NCBI RefSeq assembly: GCF_030272615.1
Contig: NC_081413.1
Coordinates: 558,461,136-558,525,135 of the forward strand
Direction: 5' to 3'
Source: Cryptomeria japonica
Lineage: Eukaryota; Streptophyta; Pinopsida; Cupressales; Cupressaceae
Length of the DNA stretch: 64,000 nt
The notes under the pieces were generated by a model, which made no database searches, had not been told where the DNA came from, and saw only the letters and a program-made list of their open reading frames with translations. Position 1 is the first letter of the stretch; each line of letters begins with the position of its first letter. Both the position numbers and the translations under genes were made by a program. Shown one piece after another: positions 43,221 to 54,700 of the stretch.

Positions 43221-43499
43221 TGTTAGTGTAGGTTTTTATTTTCCTAGTGGGTTATTTATTTTTTCCTTAGTCCTAGGTTTTTCCTACACTTTAGTTTTCT
43301 AAGGTTTATAAACTAAGTTTGACTAGGATAATGATGTCGAGGTGTCACCTTCTATAAAATTCGGTGATATAGCCCTTAAGTCTTGTTTTTCTAATATTTT
43401 CTTGAATTTTAATTATTCTCTATTGATGTCATGAATTCTACGTTTCTCTTTACAAATCTAGTTATGATATATCAACTAGTTATTTTATCTAAGGTAACA
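43221..43499 (+). repeat. 3' LTR of the plus-strand copia relic
   Basis: TGAAGGAGGG (43,211-43,220) is a polypurine tract directly before TGTTAGTGTAGG. A TATA-like TTCTATAAAATTC lies at 43,350. I end it at AACA (43,499) because TG...CA fits. No second LTR is in the window, so the length (279 bp) is provisional. Confidence 0.6.
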
Positions 43500-45040
43500 C
43501 TAGGATGTAGTGTGCATCTAGCTATATAGACATCTCATTGATATAGGTTATTGGAGATGAGGCAAACACATTGCGAGGCAATGCGAGAACAACTTTGGTA
43601 TGAAATGGTATGTTATGTTTTGTTAAGTGAAATGGTGTAACAGTTTATTATTCTAAATGGGTTCATTATCAAATAGGTTACTAGTTAAATGATACAATAA
43701 GTAGTTTTACAAGAAAAAAAATAGGTTAGTTGAGTTTTGAGGATGATAGATGTGTTTGTGTCATGTCCTTGAGTGTACTTATTTTGGACATGACACAATT
43801 AGCCTTAGTGAATCTAGTGATGCTTTCAGAATTAGTTTCCAACCCTTCGTATGCTCTCCAAACTTATTGGAGGAATAATCTTTTTTTAGTAAGTTACCCG
43901 ATTGACTCTAATCATAATCTTAAGTCTTCATAATCATTAGTATGATTAGTTTTTTCAATGCAGTTTCGATGCTTTTCATAATGAAGATTAGTTTATTCAA
44001 TTATCAATTAATATTTCACTAATGTTGTCAAATGTTGAGAAATAATAGATGGACAATTTAGTGTAATAGCTCATTAAAAAGGTGATTAATTGTTTTAAAA
44101 TGTGGATGGCTACATAAGAGGTCCTTTCCACACGAAATGTTATCATAGTTTCAAAAGGTCTCTCAAAAGGAAATAAAGTGAATTATTATATTTTTAAATT
44201 GTATAGTTCCCTCCAAAAAATCTATAGAAGGAGATGTTGGGGTTCATTTTGGGGATAGATTGGAGAATATGACATTTTTATGCTACAAAAATGAATTTGG
44301 GTTCTTCCATAAAGCTTCAAAGACAAAAATTCTAACAAGATTTCTAGTTTTGAGTTTAAAAGATAATCCTTAGCTAAATTGGTGTGGTTTCAATTAAAGG
44401 CCACCATTGTGCTTTATATTGAGTTTCAATTTGGCTGTAGATTTGAAGATCATTGTAGATTTGGTATTGTATGTTAAAGTTTGGTTGAGATTAAAGAGCA
44501 ATTGAAGATAATAATTAAATTGTTGCTTCTTATCAATGCAAGTGCAAGTTATACAATTTCTCATTGGGCATAATCATCATGTTTGGTTTTAATATTTTGA
44601 AGAAAAGAATAAGGTTTTATTTTGGTGAGCAATGTATTTGTTATTTGGGTGCTTGATATTTTTCATAATCGATTGACTTGTTGAGAGTTTTGTAGAAATT
44701 TAGGGATAGTTGCATCAATTGTTAGTTAAGTTGTATATCCAAGGAGGGCGTTGAAATACATAAGCTAAAGAACCTATTTGATTGGGGTCACCCTAACCTT
44801 AAACCATGATTTCAATCTATATTTTATTGGAGAGTTATTTTTTTATTTGAATTGAAGAAATTAATGCTTGGTGCCCTTGTTTATCAATGCCATTTTCTAT
44901 CATTTGCATAATTGAGGTTAGTGATAGTTTGATGTAATCTCTTTGCAACAAGTTATGATGATGTTTTGCAATTGATTTGATATGGTGTATCAAATTTATA
45001 TCATTTGGGTGTGAAGGGAGTGTGACTAATAAGTTTTTTG
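43500..45040. other. AT-rich stretch, nothing recognised
   Basis: No motif, repeat or boundary could be supported across about 1.5 kb. The short frame 43,730-43,933 has no recognisable feature. Confidence 0.45.
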
Positions 45041-45055
45041 GGGTATAGTCTTGTT

Positions 45056-45680
45056 TTTTTTTTGTTAAGAAAGCAACAGAAAACAAGGGTGTTGACCCTT
45101 AGTACAACAACCCTTTGGGCAGTAAGATAGACAAAAAAAGGGTGGGGGCCATCCCTGAAAAAAAAAGGTCGGACAGGTGAAAAGGAAACTTGACAAAACA
45201 ACAACCCAAACCCAACTCAAGGAAGGGGAGAGACACCCAAGCCTCGACAAGGAGCGGTTTGGAGGGGGGTTGGGAGGAATTCCCCTTTTGCTTGTGACAA
45301 AACACAATCCAAATGATACTATCATTAGGACCACCAAGAGAGAGGTCAAGCTAGGAGGACCCCACATGGCTACAATAAGTAGCACCAATAGAGTGTTGCT
45401 GCAGAACAACAATAGACTGCTGCAAAATAGTAGTAGGTTGTCGTAGAGGAACAACATCAGGAGCAAAATCATTAAGAGTAGATGGGAGATGCAAAACAGG
45501 AGAAATAGGGGTTGAATCCATAGGGATGGACGAGGCCACAACAATGGCTTCAACAATAGTAGTAAGAGGCACATCATCCCAGGAGGAGATCTCATCCTCT
45601 TGGACGGAGCCAACAAAATCAACATTCGAAGCATAGATAGTCAAATGATTAGTTGTAGCGTCCTTCCACCAAGTATCCAT
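45056..45680 (-). mobile_element. second ORF1-only LINE copy, 5'-truncated
   Basis: On the minus strand it reads TWWKDATTNHLTIYASN, then DDVPLTTIVEA (45,670-45,540), matching TWWKGATEDHLTINASN and DEVPLTAVEAF of the 9-kb copy. It ends with the same 3' segment: GGGTCAACACCCTTGTT at 45,098-45,082, against GGGTCAGTGCCCTAGTT in the first copy, followed by an A10 tail (T-run at 45,054-45,063). The upstream DUF4283 part is missing, as in ordinary 5' truncation. GTATAGTCTTGTT lies before the tail (45,043-45,055) and again at 45,820, but the second copy belongs to a tandem duplication of the host site. Confidence 0.75.
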
Positions 45681-45975
45681 TTAGAAACATATTTCAAATG
45701 CCTTCCATACTTATACCAACAAAGATCCAATATTAACCAAGGTATCAAATTTTTATTTACATAGCTAGGTTGTTGGGTATTGGTTATTTTGACACTTTGT
45801 GAGGGTGCGATGTGAGGGTGTATAGTCTTGTTAATTAGCCATGTAGAAACATATTTACAATTCCTTGCATACCTATACCAACAAATATCCAATATTAACC
45901 AAGGTATCAAATTGTTATTTACATAGATAGGTTTTTGGGTATTGGTTATTTTGACACTTTGTGAGGGCATTGTAG
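45681..45975. repeat. tandem duplication of about 150 bp, one unit split by the LINE
   Basis: TAGAAACATATTT...TTTGACACTTTGTGAGGG occurs at about 45,682-45,804 and again at 45,843-45,967. The second unit is preceded by GTATAGTCTTGTTAATTAGCCAT (45,820 on), whose first 13 bases also occur before the LINE tail at 45,043. So the LINE sits inside the first unit near the same place, with the AATTAG part of the target lost. Confidence 0.65.
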
Positions 45976-46433
45976 CAATTTGTTTTATACCAATAGTAAT
46001 TTCCTTTATCAATAATTTTGTAACGATAATTTTTTGTATCAACAATTAATCAATGATAATATTACATGTGAGATAACATTGCAATGCTTCAGATGGTCAT
46101 ACCGCCAAAAGTTATTTTTCTTTTTGTGTACTTCATTTTATAAAAGAGGATGTTAATACCATTGGTGAGTTGTTTTGATATTGTTGATACTTACCCCGCT
46201 AAAGAAGTGGTTTGATTGTAACTGACCACCACTAATTAAATGGAAAGAGTTTGGTTCATTTTAGTATTAAAAAAAAAATTCATCTAGAAAGTGGATGTGC
46301 TCCTAAGCTTTTCCATGGAAGTGGAAGTTTCATTCATATGCATCCCACTGAACAAGTGGTTTGGTCGACTTACCTCCTAGTTATTTACTTCACACCAAGT
46401 CACAAACATGAATGCCAATATCATCAATGTGAA

Positions 46434-47655
46434 GGTTCAAACCAACGATACAAGACTTCCCTAGAATCACCTAGACTCGATGAGTTGTGAACTAAGGCAA
46501 GCCTAGCAAGTCCAAAGGGCTCAAACTCAAGGTCAACCAAGCCTAGGACACACTTGAGTCAAATCTAGATGGGTCTCGTCAACTAGACTCGACCAATGCC
46601 AACTATGTGTTTTAAAACTCAGTCATTTTTTAAATTTTTTTGAAAACTCACCAAATTTCAATGTTTTTGGTATATAACATGCCCCTAAAATGTACAAGAA
46701 ATAAAACATTTAAGTCCCCATCTTTGTCTTCAAGCCAATCTCATTCTCTTCATCAAAATATATAAATAAAATATATAACATTTAAGTATAAGTCATCTCA
46801 ATGTGTTTGTCCTTCTTATACTTTAAGTTATATTTCATGTACATATTGACAAGATGTTTGAGATTCGTTTCAAATATCTACGATTTATAATGCAAATTCT
46901 AGGTTTTAGAATATCTTATAAATGTTCAAACTCAAGTAAATTTGAGTAATAACAAGCTCTTACATTTTCTCGCTCTCTCTATCTCACCCTCCTTAACTCC
47001 CCTTAACTCTAGACCTATCTCTCTCCCTATCATACTTTTTATCCCCTCTCTGTCTCTCTCTATCTCACTCTCTCCCCTCCCCCAAGATCTAGAATTGTGG
47101 GTAGTGTTACCCTCAACCTCATTTTGGTGATGCCCCAAAAACCTCATCAAACTATAAGTCTAAGCAAATAATAAGCCAATGATGAATTATGATCATAAAA
47201 ATATATCCCTTATTGCAAATCTCTACATATCCATCGTTAAAAATATATACCTTAGACACTTTCATATGAAGGAAGGCTCCTTTGATCCATAAACTTCTAG
47301 TTATTGTTTTGATATATGATTGGAACATTTGATGTCATGGATTTTATATTCCATGAGTTTTGTATACATTTGACAATATTTATAATCTAAGTCTTATATT
47401 TTCTTCAACTACAATTTGTGTTTACACTTATGTAATTGATGTATACTTGTATATGTGATCAAATTAGCTTTTGTTTGATGATGTTATTGTGTCTTTAATG
47501 TTTATATAATAACGGGTACATGAAACAAGTTTTAAATTCTTAAAAATCTTTAAATTTCTTGGATTTTTCACTTTGTCGAGCCTTTGCTTAGTGCTCAGTT
47601 CAAGTCTGAGTCATGCTTGTCAAGTCTGAGTCTTACATAACTATGGTTCAAACCC
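46434..47655. mobile_element. probable non-autonomous hAT-like DNA transposon
   Basis: GGTTCAAACC flanks about 1.2 kb (46,434-46,443 and 47,645-47,654). An 8-bp hAT-type target duplication would fit inside this 10-bp match. The ends are loosely inverted: ACAAGACTTCC on the left, TGTAAGACTCAGACTTG on the right read inward. The right end has subterminal repeats CAAGTCTGAGTC at about 47,601 and 47,620. The left end has ACTCGA/ACTTGAG words. No transposase is inside. The interior holds a CT-rich microsatellite (46,965-47,090). Exact ends are not settled. Confidence 0.4.
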
Positions 47656-48480
47656 ACAAATACATTGGATTAATAAGGGAACAAAGCCACCAATCATAAT
47701 AGGGTGAAACCACATTAATGGTTCCCACTTTTACTCGTGAAGGAAATTTGCAGGTGTGGGAAAAAAAAAATTACACAGGTTTGTACGAACTAAACATGTT
47801 CGCTCGAATTACTACTATGGGTTCACGCGAACCCTATTTCAAAAATGGATTTTCTCAAGCCCAATAAAATATTATTATTTAAAGGGTTCTCTTTAACCCC
47901 CCCTTCGAGCAAACCCCTAAAGTTCAATAATTTTTTTTAACTGTCCATATAAACCAAAAATGATAGTTGAACTGTCATTTTCAACTTGTCATCTAGGCTC
48001 CACTGAGGCGGTTTGAATGAACCCTACTAGGAGATTTCATTAGCGAGTCTTGTCAACACCAGGCAACACTCCTTAGGAGTCGTCATTCGACGTACATTGT
48101 TCCAGGTGCACAAAATTACCCTTTTTCTTTTTGAATAATGTTATTTTTTTGTATTTTTAAATTTTTTGTTAAATTTATTTTTAAAAATAGTAAATAAAAT
48201 AGTTTTCGTTTGTTAATTTCTTTTTTTAATTAAATATTTGTATATTTATTATTTTTCTCAGCATTTAGAAAAATGGTAGAAAAACTTAGAAAACTTAGAT
48301 ACTAAATTAAAACTTATAAAAAGAGAATTTTTTTAGAAAAACATTAGCAAAATTAAAACTTAGAAAAATGTTAGAAAACTTAGATAATAAATTAAAACGT
48401 TAGGAAAATAAAATAATAAATTAAAACTTACAAAAATATTAGAAAACTTAGATAATAAATTAAAACATTAGAAAAATTAG
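47656..48480. other. unrecognised region with palindromes and an AT tandem block
   Basis: The 16-bp GGGTTCACGCGAACCC (47,820-47,835) is palindromic except at its centre, and TTCGCTCGAA lies just before it. From 48,270 to 48,480 a loose repeat of TTAGAAAACTTAGATAATAAATTAAAAC recurs three to four times. No gene seen. Confidence 0.5.
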
Positions 48481-49036
48481 AACCTCTATGACCCCTTTTA
48501 ACATCCTAGTACACAACATGACCCCTTAGGACACCATATGAACCCTTAGGAAATATGATGTCATAAGGGGTCATACGATGTTCTAACACAATCTCTGACC
48601 CCTTAGGACCCCATATGACCCCTAACGACACCATATGACCCCTTGGGACACTGTATGAGCCATTAGGACCATACAATGTCGTAATGGTTCATATGTTGTC
48701 CTAAGGGGTCATACGGTGTTCTAACACAATGTGTGATCCCTTAGGACCCCATAATATGGTCCCTAACAACACCATATGACCCCTTAGGACACTATATAAA
48801 CCATTAGGACCATACGATATCGTAATGGTTCATATGGTGTCCTAAAGGGTCATACAGTGTTCTAACACCATGTGTGACCCTAAAGACACCATATGACCCC
48901 TTAAGACATTATATGAACTATTAGGACCATACGATGTCGTAATGGTTTATATGGTGTCCTAAGGGGTCATACGGTGTTCTAACACCATGTATGACCCCTA
49001 ACGAAACCATATGACCCCTTAGGACATTATATGAAC
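48481..49036. repeat. tandem array of hairpin-forming units (about 117-141 bp)
   Basis: Each unit has a left arm CCATATGACCCCTTAGGACA, a centre CCATACGATGTCGTAATGG and a right arm GTGTCCTAAGGGGTCATACG, followed by a GTTCTAACACCATGTGTGACC linker. Centres lie at about 48,671, 48,812 and 48,929. Incomplete units lie at both ends. Arms within a unit are near-perfect inverted repeats. The array stops at about 49,036, where the Tat-2 LTR is inferred to start. Confidence 0.8.
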
Positions 49037-50488
49037 TATAGTCACATAAATCTGTCCATTTTAATTAAATAAATATTTCCTATTTATTTGATTAAAAACT
49101 ACTAGCCATCAGTTAATTAAATTAACATTTAATTAATTCATCTTCAAACATTCTCCTATTAATTAAATAAATTATTCAATTTATTTTAATTAATTCATTA
49201 AACCAAAATTCACAATCAATTAAATGAATAAATCCTATTTATTCAATCTAATCCCCTTTCTTCTTTTAAATAAATTAAATAAAATATTTATTTAAATCGT
49301 TAAATCCCCCCACTTGCATTTTCCTACAAATGCAACTTGCACACATTTATTAAAATAAATTAATTTTATTTTTATTAAAATCCTATTTTCCCTCACCCAC
49401 CAAACCCACTTGCATTCCTAAACCCCCTTCTAAATTCTTCTAAACCCTTCCTAATTAACCTAATCCATCCCCTAATTATTGTCACATTCCTAAGCAACTT
49501 GGAGTCACTTCTCAAAGACTTCAAAGTCTTTGAAAAGCATTTAATGCTTTGTGTGTTCAACAATTTAACCTCCAAAGTCTTCCAAACCACTAATGGCTCT
49601 TACATGACCATTTATGGTTAATTCCACTTGCACTCATGGTTAAGGACTTTAACCCTTAACTCAACCCTCATGTTGCCCATGTGTCTCCTCAAGCATTTAT
49701 TGCTTTGACCATGGTTATCCCTTTTACCTTTGCACAAGAGTTTATCCATTGGATAAAAGCTTTATTCTTTGAATAAAGAATTTATTCACTCAACCAAGCC
49801 TTGACCTTAACTCTCAGGTTAACCCTCAAGTCATGTCAAGCATTTAATGCTTCTTCCCTCTCCTCTCAACCCATCTCATGTTGACACTTGTCATCCTGGG
49901 ATTGGGTTGAAAACCCTCACATGGATTGAATATCATTCAATCCTGACCCTTATTGAGATTACTCAATCTCAACCATCCATTGCTCCATTTTTTCTATAAA
50001 TAGAGCCCATTTCTTCATAATCCAGATCCTGAAAACTTGTATGCATTTAATATATAGTGAATTTTAGAGAGCATTTAGCATATGTTAGTCATATTCACTC
50101 TTTTGGATTAAAATCAACACTAGATTAGATAATAATCTCATTTCTAACTTGTTCATACTTGCATAGCATAGTTAATCATCTACAATCTTGAACCTCTATA
50201 AGGCATCCATAGTGCAAAAAGCTATCGAGAGCTACACTAATTTGGAACTTGGAGAGGAGAGAAACAAAAGAGAAAGAGCTAAGAGCATGTTAGAAGGCAT
50301 TTGGAGATGCCTTGCGATATTTGTTTATATAGTCAAATACTTTAGCATGTTTTTAGTGTCTCTTTTGATATGCCTGCTTAGATTAGTTTTTGGTTGAATA
50401 ACACTAACTTTGATCTTTGTTTCTTGTTGTTTTGTGTGTTATACGACCACAGGTTCTAGTCTAACATTGTTTATTTTGCAGAGCATCA
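49037..50488 (+). repeat. Tat-2 5' LTR
   Basis: Inferred from its right end (CA at 50,487-50,488, two bases before the primer site) and from a left end TATAGTCACATAAATCTG, which looks like a TG start with one change. The body is AT-rich like the Tat-1 LTR. A good TATA box, TCTATAAATAGAG, lies at 49,993-50,005, so transcription should start shortly after. The 3' LTR lies outside the window, so the left end is not confirmed by comparison. Confidence 0.65.
49993..50005 (+). promoter_or_regulatory. TATA box of the Tat-2 LTR promoter
   Basis: TCTATAAATAGAG matches the plant TATA consensus closely and sits about 490 bp before the LTR end. It is the best core-promoter match I saw in the window. Confidence 0.65.
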
Positions 50489-50490
50489 TT

Positions 50491-50503
50491 TGGTGAATCC
50501 GAC
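50491..50503 (+). promoter_or_regulatory. Tat-2 primer-binding site
   Basis: TGGTGAATCCGAC begins two bases after the LTR end. TGG is the complement of a tRNA CCA end. I could not assign the tRNA with certainty. Confidence 0.55.
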
Positions 50504-50584
50504 ATGAATCCAACACCCAACAACATTTTTTGTTACAAAAACTAACTTTTTTTACTGTTTAGCTTGACACACAGGTCACGCTTT

Positions 50585-50825
50585 GGCGCTTTTGCTCGTG
50601 CTTTAGCGCTATTACAATTTGATACTCTAGCGCTATTGTATTCACAATAGCGCTATTGTCTCAAATTTAGTGCTATTATCCGTATATTAGCGCGTTTGAG
50701 TCTTAAGTAGCGCTTTTATCCCTGTTTTAGCGCACCTGTTTTTGCTGTTAAAATTTTGATTTTAGCGCGTTTGTATTAAGTAGATCTTCTGTTTGCACAC
50801 AGAGTAGCGCTATTGTAACAGAACA
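50585..50825 (+). repeat. 20-bp-phased TAGCGC array in the Tat-2 leader
   Basis: TAGCGC or close variants start at 50,604, 50,628, 50,648, 50,668 (TAGTGC), 50,688, 50,708, 50,728, 50,763 and 50,815, plus GGCGC at 50,585. Six consecutive copies (50,628-50,728) are exactly 20 bp apart. The first 7-10 bases are conserved (TAGCGCTATT) and the rest of each unit differs. The array lies about 100 bp after the primer site. Confidence 0.9.
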
Positions 50826-53190
50826 TTGTAAAAAAGGCCATGTAACCAAGAAAATAAATTTTATTAGGCTTGTAGGAGCCCACCATATGTTTGGAATTTC
50901 CTAACTATTTGCTTCATGTGCAAGTTTTAAACTAACCCCGTTTGTTACTTAAAATCAAAAACTTTCATTTGGTGCTCTAAAATCTACAAAAAAACAAATT
51001 TCATTTCTTGTAAGTTAGGATTCCAATTTTCATTTGGTGCTCTAAAAATCAACAAAACAAATTTACTTTCATTGTAAGTTAGGGATACACTCTATTTTGG
51101 TGCTTAAAACAAAACGAGACAAATTTTATTTCTTGCATCAAACTAAAATTCACAATCAACACTTTGTTTTGTGCAAGTTAAAAAGAATCTCAAATTTTTC
51201 AAAGTTATTCTCAAAACGATTTTACTTCATGCAAACGTGTTTTTCATTAAATTGACCAGGATTTCAAAATTCTAGTTTACTCAAAACATATTGCCTTTGA
51301 AGTTAAAAAGAACATCATGATTGTTGGAGCAACATCTCCACTTAGATAAAAAATCATTGCCATAACAAGTTAACATGAACAAGTGTATTTTGTGTTTGGC
51401 ACACTTGTGCAAAAGAGTTTGTCGAGTGGTCCTACTTCTAACACACACTATCCTCTCCCTTGGCTTTTGTGGTCCTAGGTGCAAGAGAAAAGTGTTAGTA
51501 ACACTCAAGTTTTATCTTTTTAAGAGAGGCCTGCCAAGAGATTGATCACTCTTGGGAACGACCTCGCGCAGTAAATCCTTCGAGCCGCTATAGAAATCAA
51601 GTGAGAGCAAAAGCTGTAGCCTTGGGTATAGATGTTCCTACAGTGTAACTTGTCGAAAGGACAAATGGGCCCCACCACAAGTTACAAGGCTCTTACATGA
51701 GTCACTGCAGAATGAACTTATGTCCAAAAATATCGACATTACTAAACACCTTTAAGTAGTAGCCCACCCATTCTATTGATTGAGGATATTTGTGATAAAT
51801 TCAGTGCAAGAGCATAGATGGTTTTGCTCCCAAGATATTCACCATACATATTTCCTTGAGTAGAAACATAGCTTTTTAAAAGGTTACTTGTAGCTCGATA
51901 AAAGTGGTGACTCCCCCATCATAGGGATCATCTATTTGTTATGCTCATGCAAGACTTAGTATATCACATCCTTACCTGCCACAGCGGGATTCATAAGGTA
52001 TGTAGTACCAAAGTCCAAGAAATATCAAGATGTGGGCTGAATTTATCGCAACTGGCCATTTGACCTTAGGGATAAAAAGTGATTGAAGTGTTTTTGTTTT
52101 GAGTCAAGACCAATGCAAATTGAGCTGACTTTAGGCTTTAGAAAACACCTTAAAATACATCTAAAGGAAAGGGTCATAAAAAGTCCAAGGATTGGATTGA
52201 TCTAGACCCATACTTATTTGTGCCTTTTTGAGGCAACATTCTTGTGTTTGTGTGCTTGCTTTGTTTTCTTGTCAAAGAAAGATCAAAAATTAATCCCAAA
52301 AACAAGTATTCATCCAACATAAATATTTTCAAATACTAACAAAAGATCAAAAACAAAGAGCAAAAGTATCAAACTATATGACCATTCTTCACATCTTGAG
52401 AAAGAAGAATCTTTATCAACACATCAACTTGAAGAAAAGATCATTGAGCTCAAAGGCTCTTATCAAAAAGAGGAAATTCTTTTATCTTAATAGACGAATC
52501 TTTGTCTCTAATAGAGCCTTTCTACGTCACATGCATCTCTATCTTCAAGGGAAATCAAACGAGTTTGATCAAGAGTCATTAAACCACCGAGCTTTTATGC
52601 AATATCACGCTTTGAGTTATCACAAAAACAAAGGAGGCAAGATCAATCCTGACTTCTTTCCAGATATTTGCATCACATATAACGTAGCTCAGGAAAAACC
52701 ACAAACTCCCGAAAGAGAAGAAGAAGAATTTGTCCCATATGTGACACAAATCTTTTATTGAAGTTAAACATTTCATCCATTCCCACATTCACATCATCAC
52801 TCCGTTTCAACTCTCAAAACATTAAGAGGTTCTTGTCCTAAGTTCTATTTTGACATTGCTTGAATCAAACACAAAAAAAAAAATTTTTAGAGTGTCTCTA
52901 CATCTAGGATAAGCTCATCCTAATAGACATCTCTATGCAGGTTAAAACTAGTCTATGAGTGAATCCTCTCTTTACTAGGTAGTTAAGTCTGTAACACATC
53001 TCAGATTTCTCTAAACCTTATCACATCAAACCTTGTCAAACACAACAAGCAATTCAAGAAAGAACTTTGATAACATCTACCTTTAAGTGCAAGAGATCCA
53101 TATGCAACACACCACATCAAACATAAATCTCTCATTTCATCAACAACTCATCATCATTTTCACCCAACTTCAACAAAAACTTATAAACAA
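50826..53190 (+). mobile_element. Tat-2 leader between primer site and gag
   Basis: About 2.4 kb of mostly non-coding leader. Sub-blocks at 50,940-51,130 repeat TTTCATTTGGTGCTCTAAAA-type phrases about three times. The frame 52,378-52,761 (127 codons, Lys/Arg/His-rich with an EREEEEFVPYVTQIF end) is the only long one. I do not recognise it, and it may be a remnant of an upstream ORF such as some Tat/Ogre elements carry. Confidence 0.5.
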
Positions 53191-54700
53191 AATGGCTCAT
53201 ATCGGATCACGGTCTAGACAACAAGAGATTGAGGAAGAAGAGGAGGAAAATATCAATGAATTCCAAGAAGCTCTTGGAGGAAATGCAAATGACAAAAATA
53301 CAAGTACTCCTACTCCTACGACAATAGAAAGGGCACAACACAACCCTCTCTTTAATAGACTGTTTGATGAAATACTCAAGAGCAATGCAGATGCTCACTT
53401 TTTAAGACTTGGTCAAGAAGGAGCCAAACTTCCCTCTGACTTTGATGTTGCACAACTAAGGCAAGCATTAGAATGAAAAAGTCGCAATGAGGAAGAAAGA
53501 GGTAGAGATCCCATCAGATACAACCTTCATCAAGGTAATCCACCACTTCCTCCTCCTCCAAATGAAATAGAGATGTTGCAGCAACAAGTTGAAAATCTCG
53601 CCCAACAACTTCGTAGTGGTGCGAAAACTAATCAATTTTTGCTCAATGACATTTGTCCCTATCCCTTTGATAGGAATCTTCATATGCCACCTTTTCCATG
53701 AGGGTTTGAAACACCCAAGTTCAAAAAGTACTGAGGAAAAGGAGATCCTCACGATCATGTCAGAGAATTCTATTCAGCTTGCCTCGAAGTGGCATACGAG
53801 GATACGTAACTCATGCGCATTTTTCCCCAAAGCTTGGGAGGAACAACCACATCATGGTTTTCCCGATTACCAGGTGGCATTAGGACATTTGAAGAACTCG
53901 TCCAGAAGTTCCTGGCACATTACTCACACAACATTGAACATGATATCACCATGGCTGATCTATGTAACACTAAACAAAAACCAGGTGAACTATTTTTAGT
54001 CTTTCTACAACGATGACGTCAAATGTCTAGCAGATGTTCTCTTCAGTTACCTGAACAAGAACTAGTGGAAATATTTATTTCCAACTTAAATGAAGAAATG
54101 AAATTTCACCTAGACGTCAAAGACATAGATTCCTTCAATGACATGATCACAAAAGGCTTAAAATGTGAGTGGGATCTCATCAAGAAAGGACTTATCAAAA
54201 TCTACAATGAGCCAAAGGATGGCCCTCGTCCATGCTTCAATAGTGAAAAGTCTAACTTCTAGAACAAAAACAAAAATATCGTCAACGATGGGGTTGTGGA
54301 TGCAAGAACTATCGAAAGCGTGCAACTTGTGGTCCGATTTGCAGGACAAAATCCCCCAACCAAGAATAACACAGTTGCTCCTCCAAATCAAGGTCGCATC
54401 ACATCTCAAGATGAACCCAGACAACGTCAGCAAAATTTTAAACCAAAGCGAACATACACTCCCTTAGTGGAACCCATCGAAACAGTGTTACGTCAGTTGG
54501 TTTCTCAAAATCTGGTGACCTTACCAAAAACATCAAATTATGAACCTCAAGTCAAACCTTCATGGTGGAGGGATATTGAACATTGTGATTTCCATCAAGG
54601 GAAAGGGCATAAGACAAGCAATTGTCACAGATTGAAAGATCTTATTCAAGATCTTATTGACCAAGGTGAAATCAAAATCGAAGGACACGACCCAAAAACA
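53191..54700 (+). pseudogene. Tat-2 gag
   Basis: From the likely start ATG at 53,191 one frame runs through gag, broken by stops at 53,474, 53,699, about 53,732, about 53,807, 54,014 and 54,260. Recognisable parts are an acidic N-terminus (EEEEENINEF), the capsid-type helices FPQSLGGTTTSWFSRLP and FEELVQKFLAHYS (53,813-53,925), QLPEQELVEIFISNL, and a knuckle-like CDFHQGKGHKTSNCHRL (54,587-54,637) followed by LIQDLIDQGEI. That C-x-F-H...G-H-x-T-x-x-C form is typical of Tat gags. Gag forms the particle. There is no frame change between gag and pol, so the element would have made one polyprotein. Confidence 0.8.

Noticed and set aside
45043-45832. GTATAGTCTTGTT as a 13-bp target duplication of the second half-LINE
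   Set aside because: The right copy belongs to the second unit of a tandem duplication and does not abut the LINE 5' end at about 45,680.
50188-50397. 69-codon frame at the end of the Tat-2 LTR
   Set aside because: It lies between the TATA box and the primer site, inside the LTR, and has no recognised motif.
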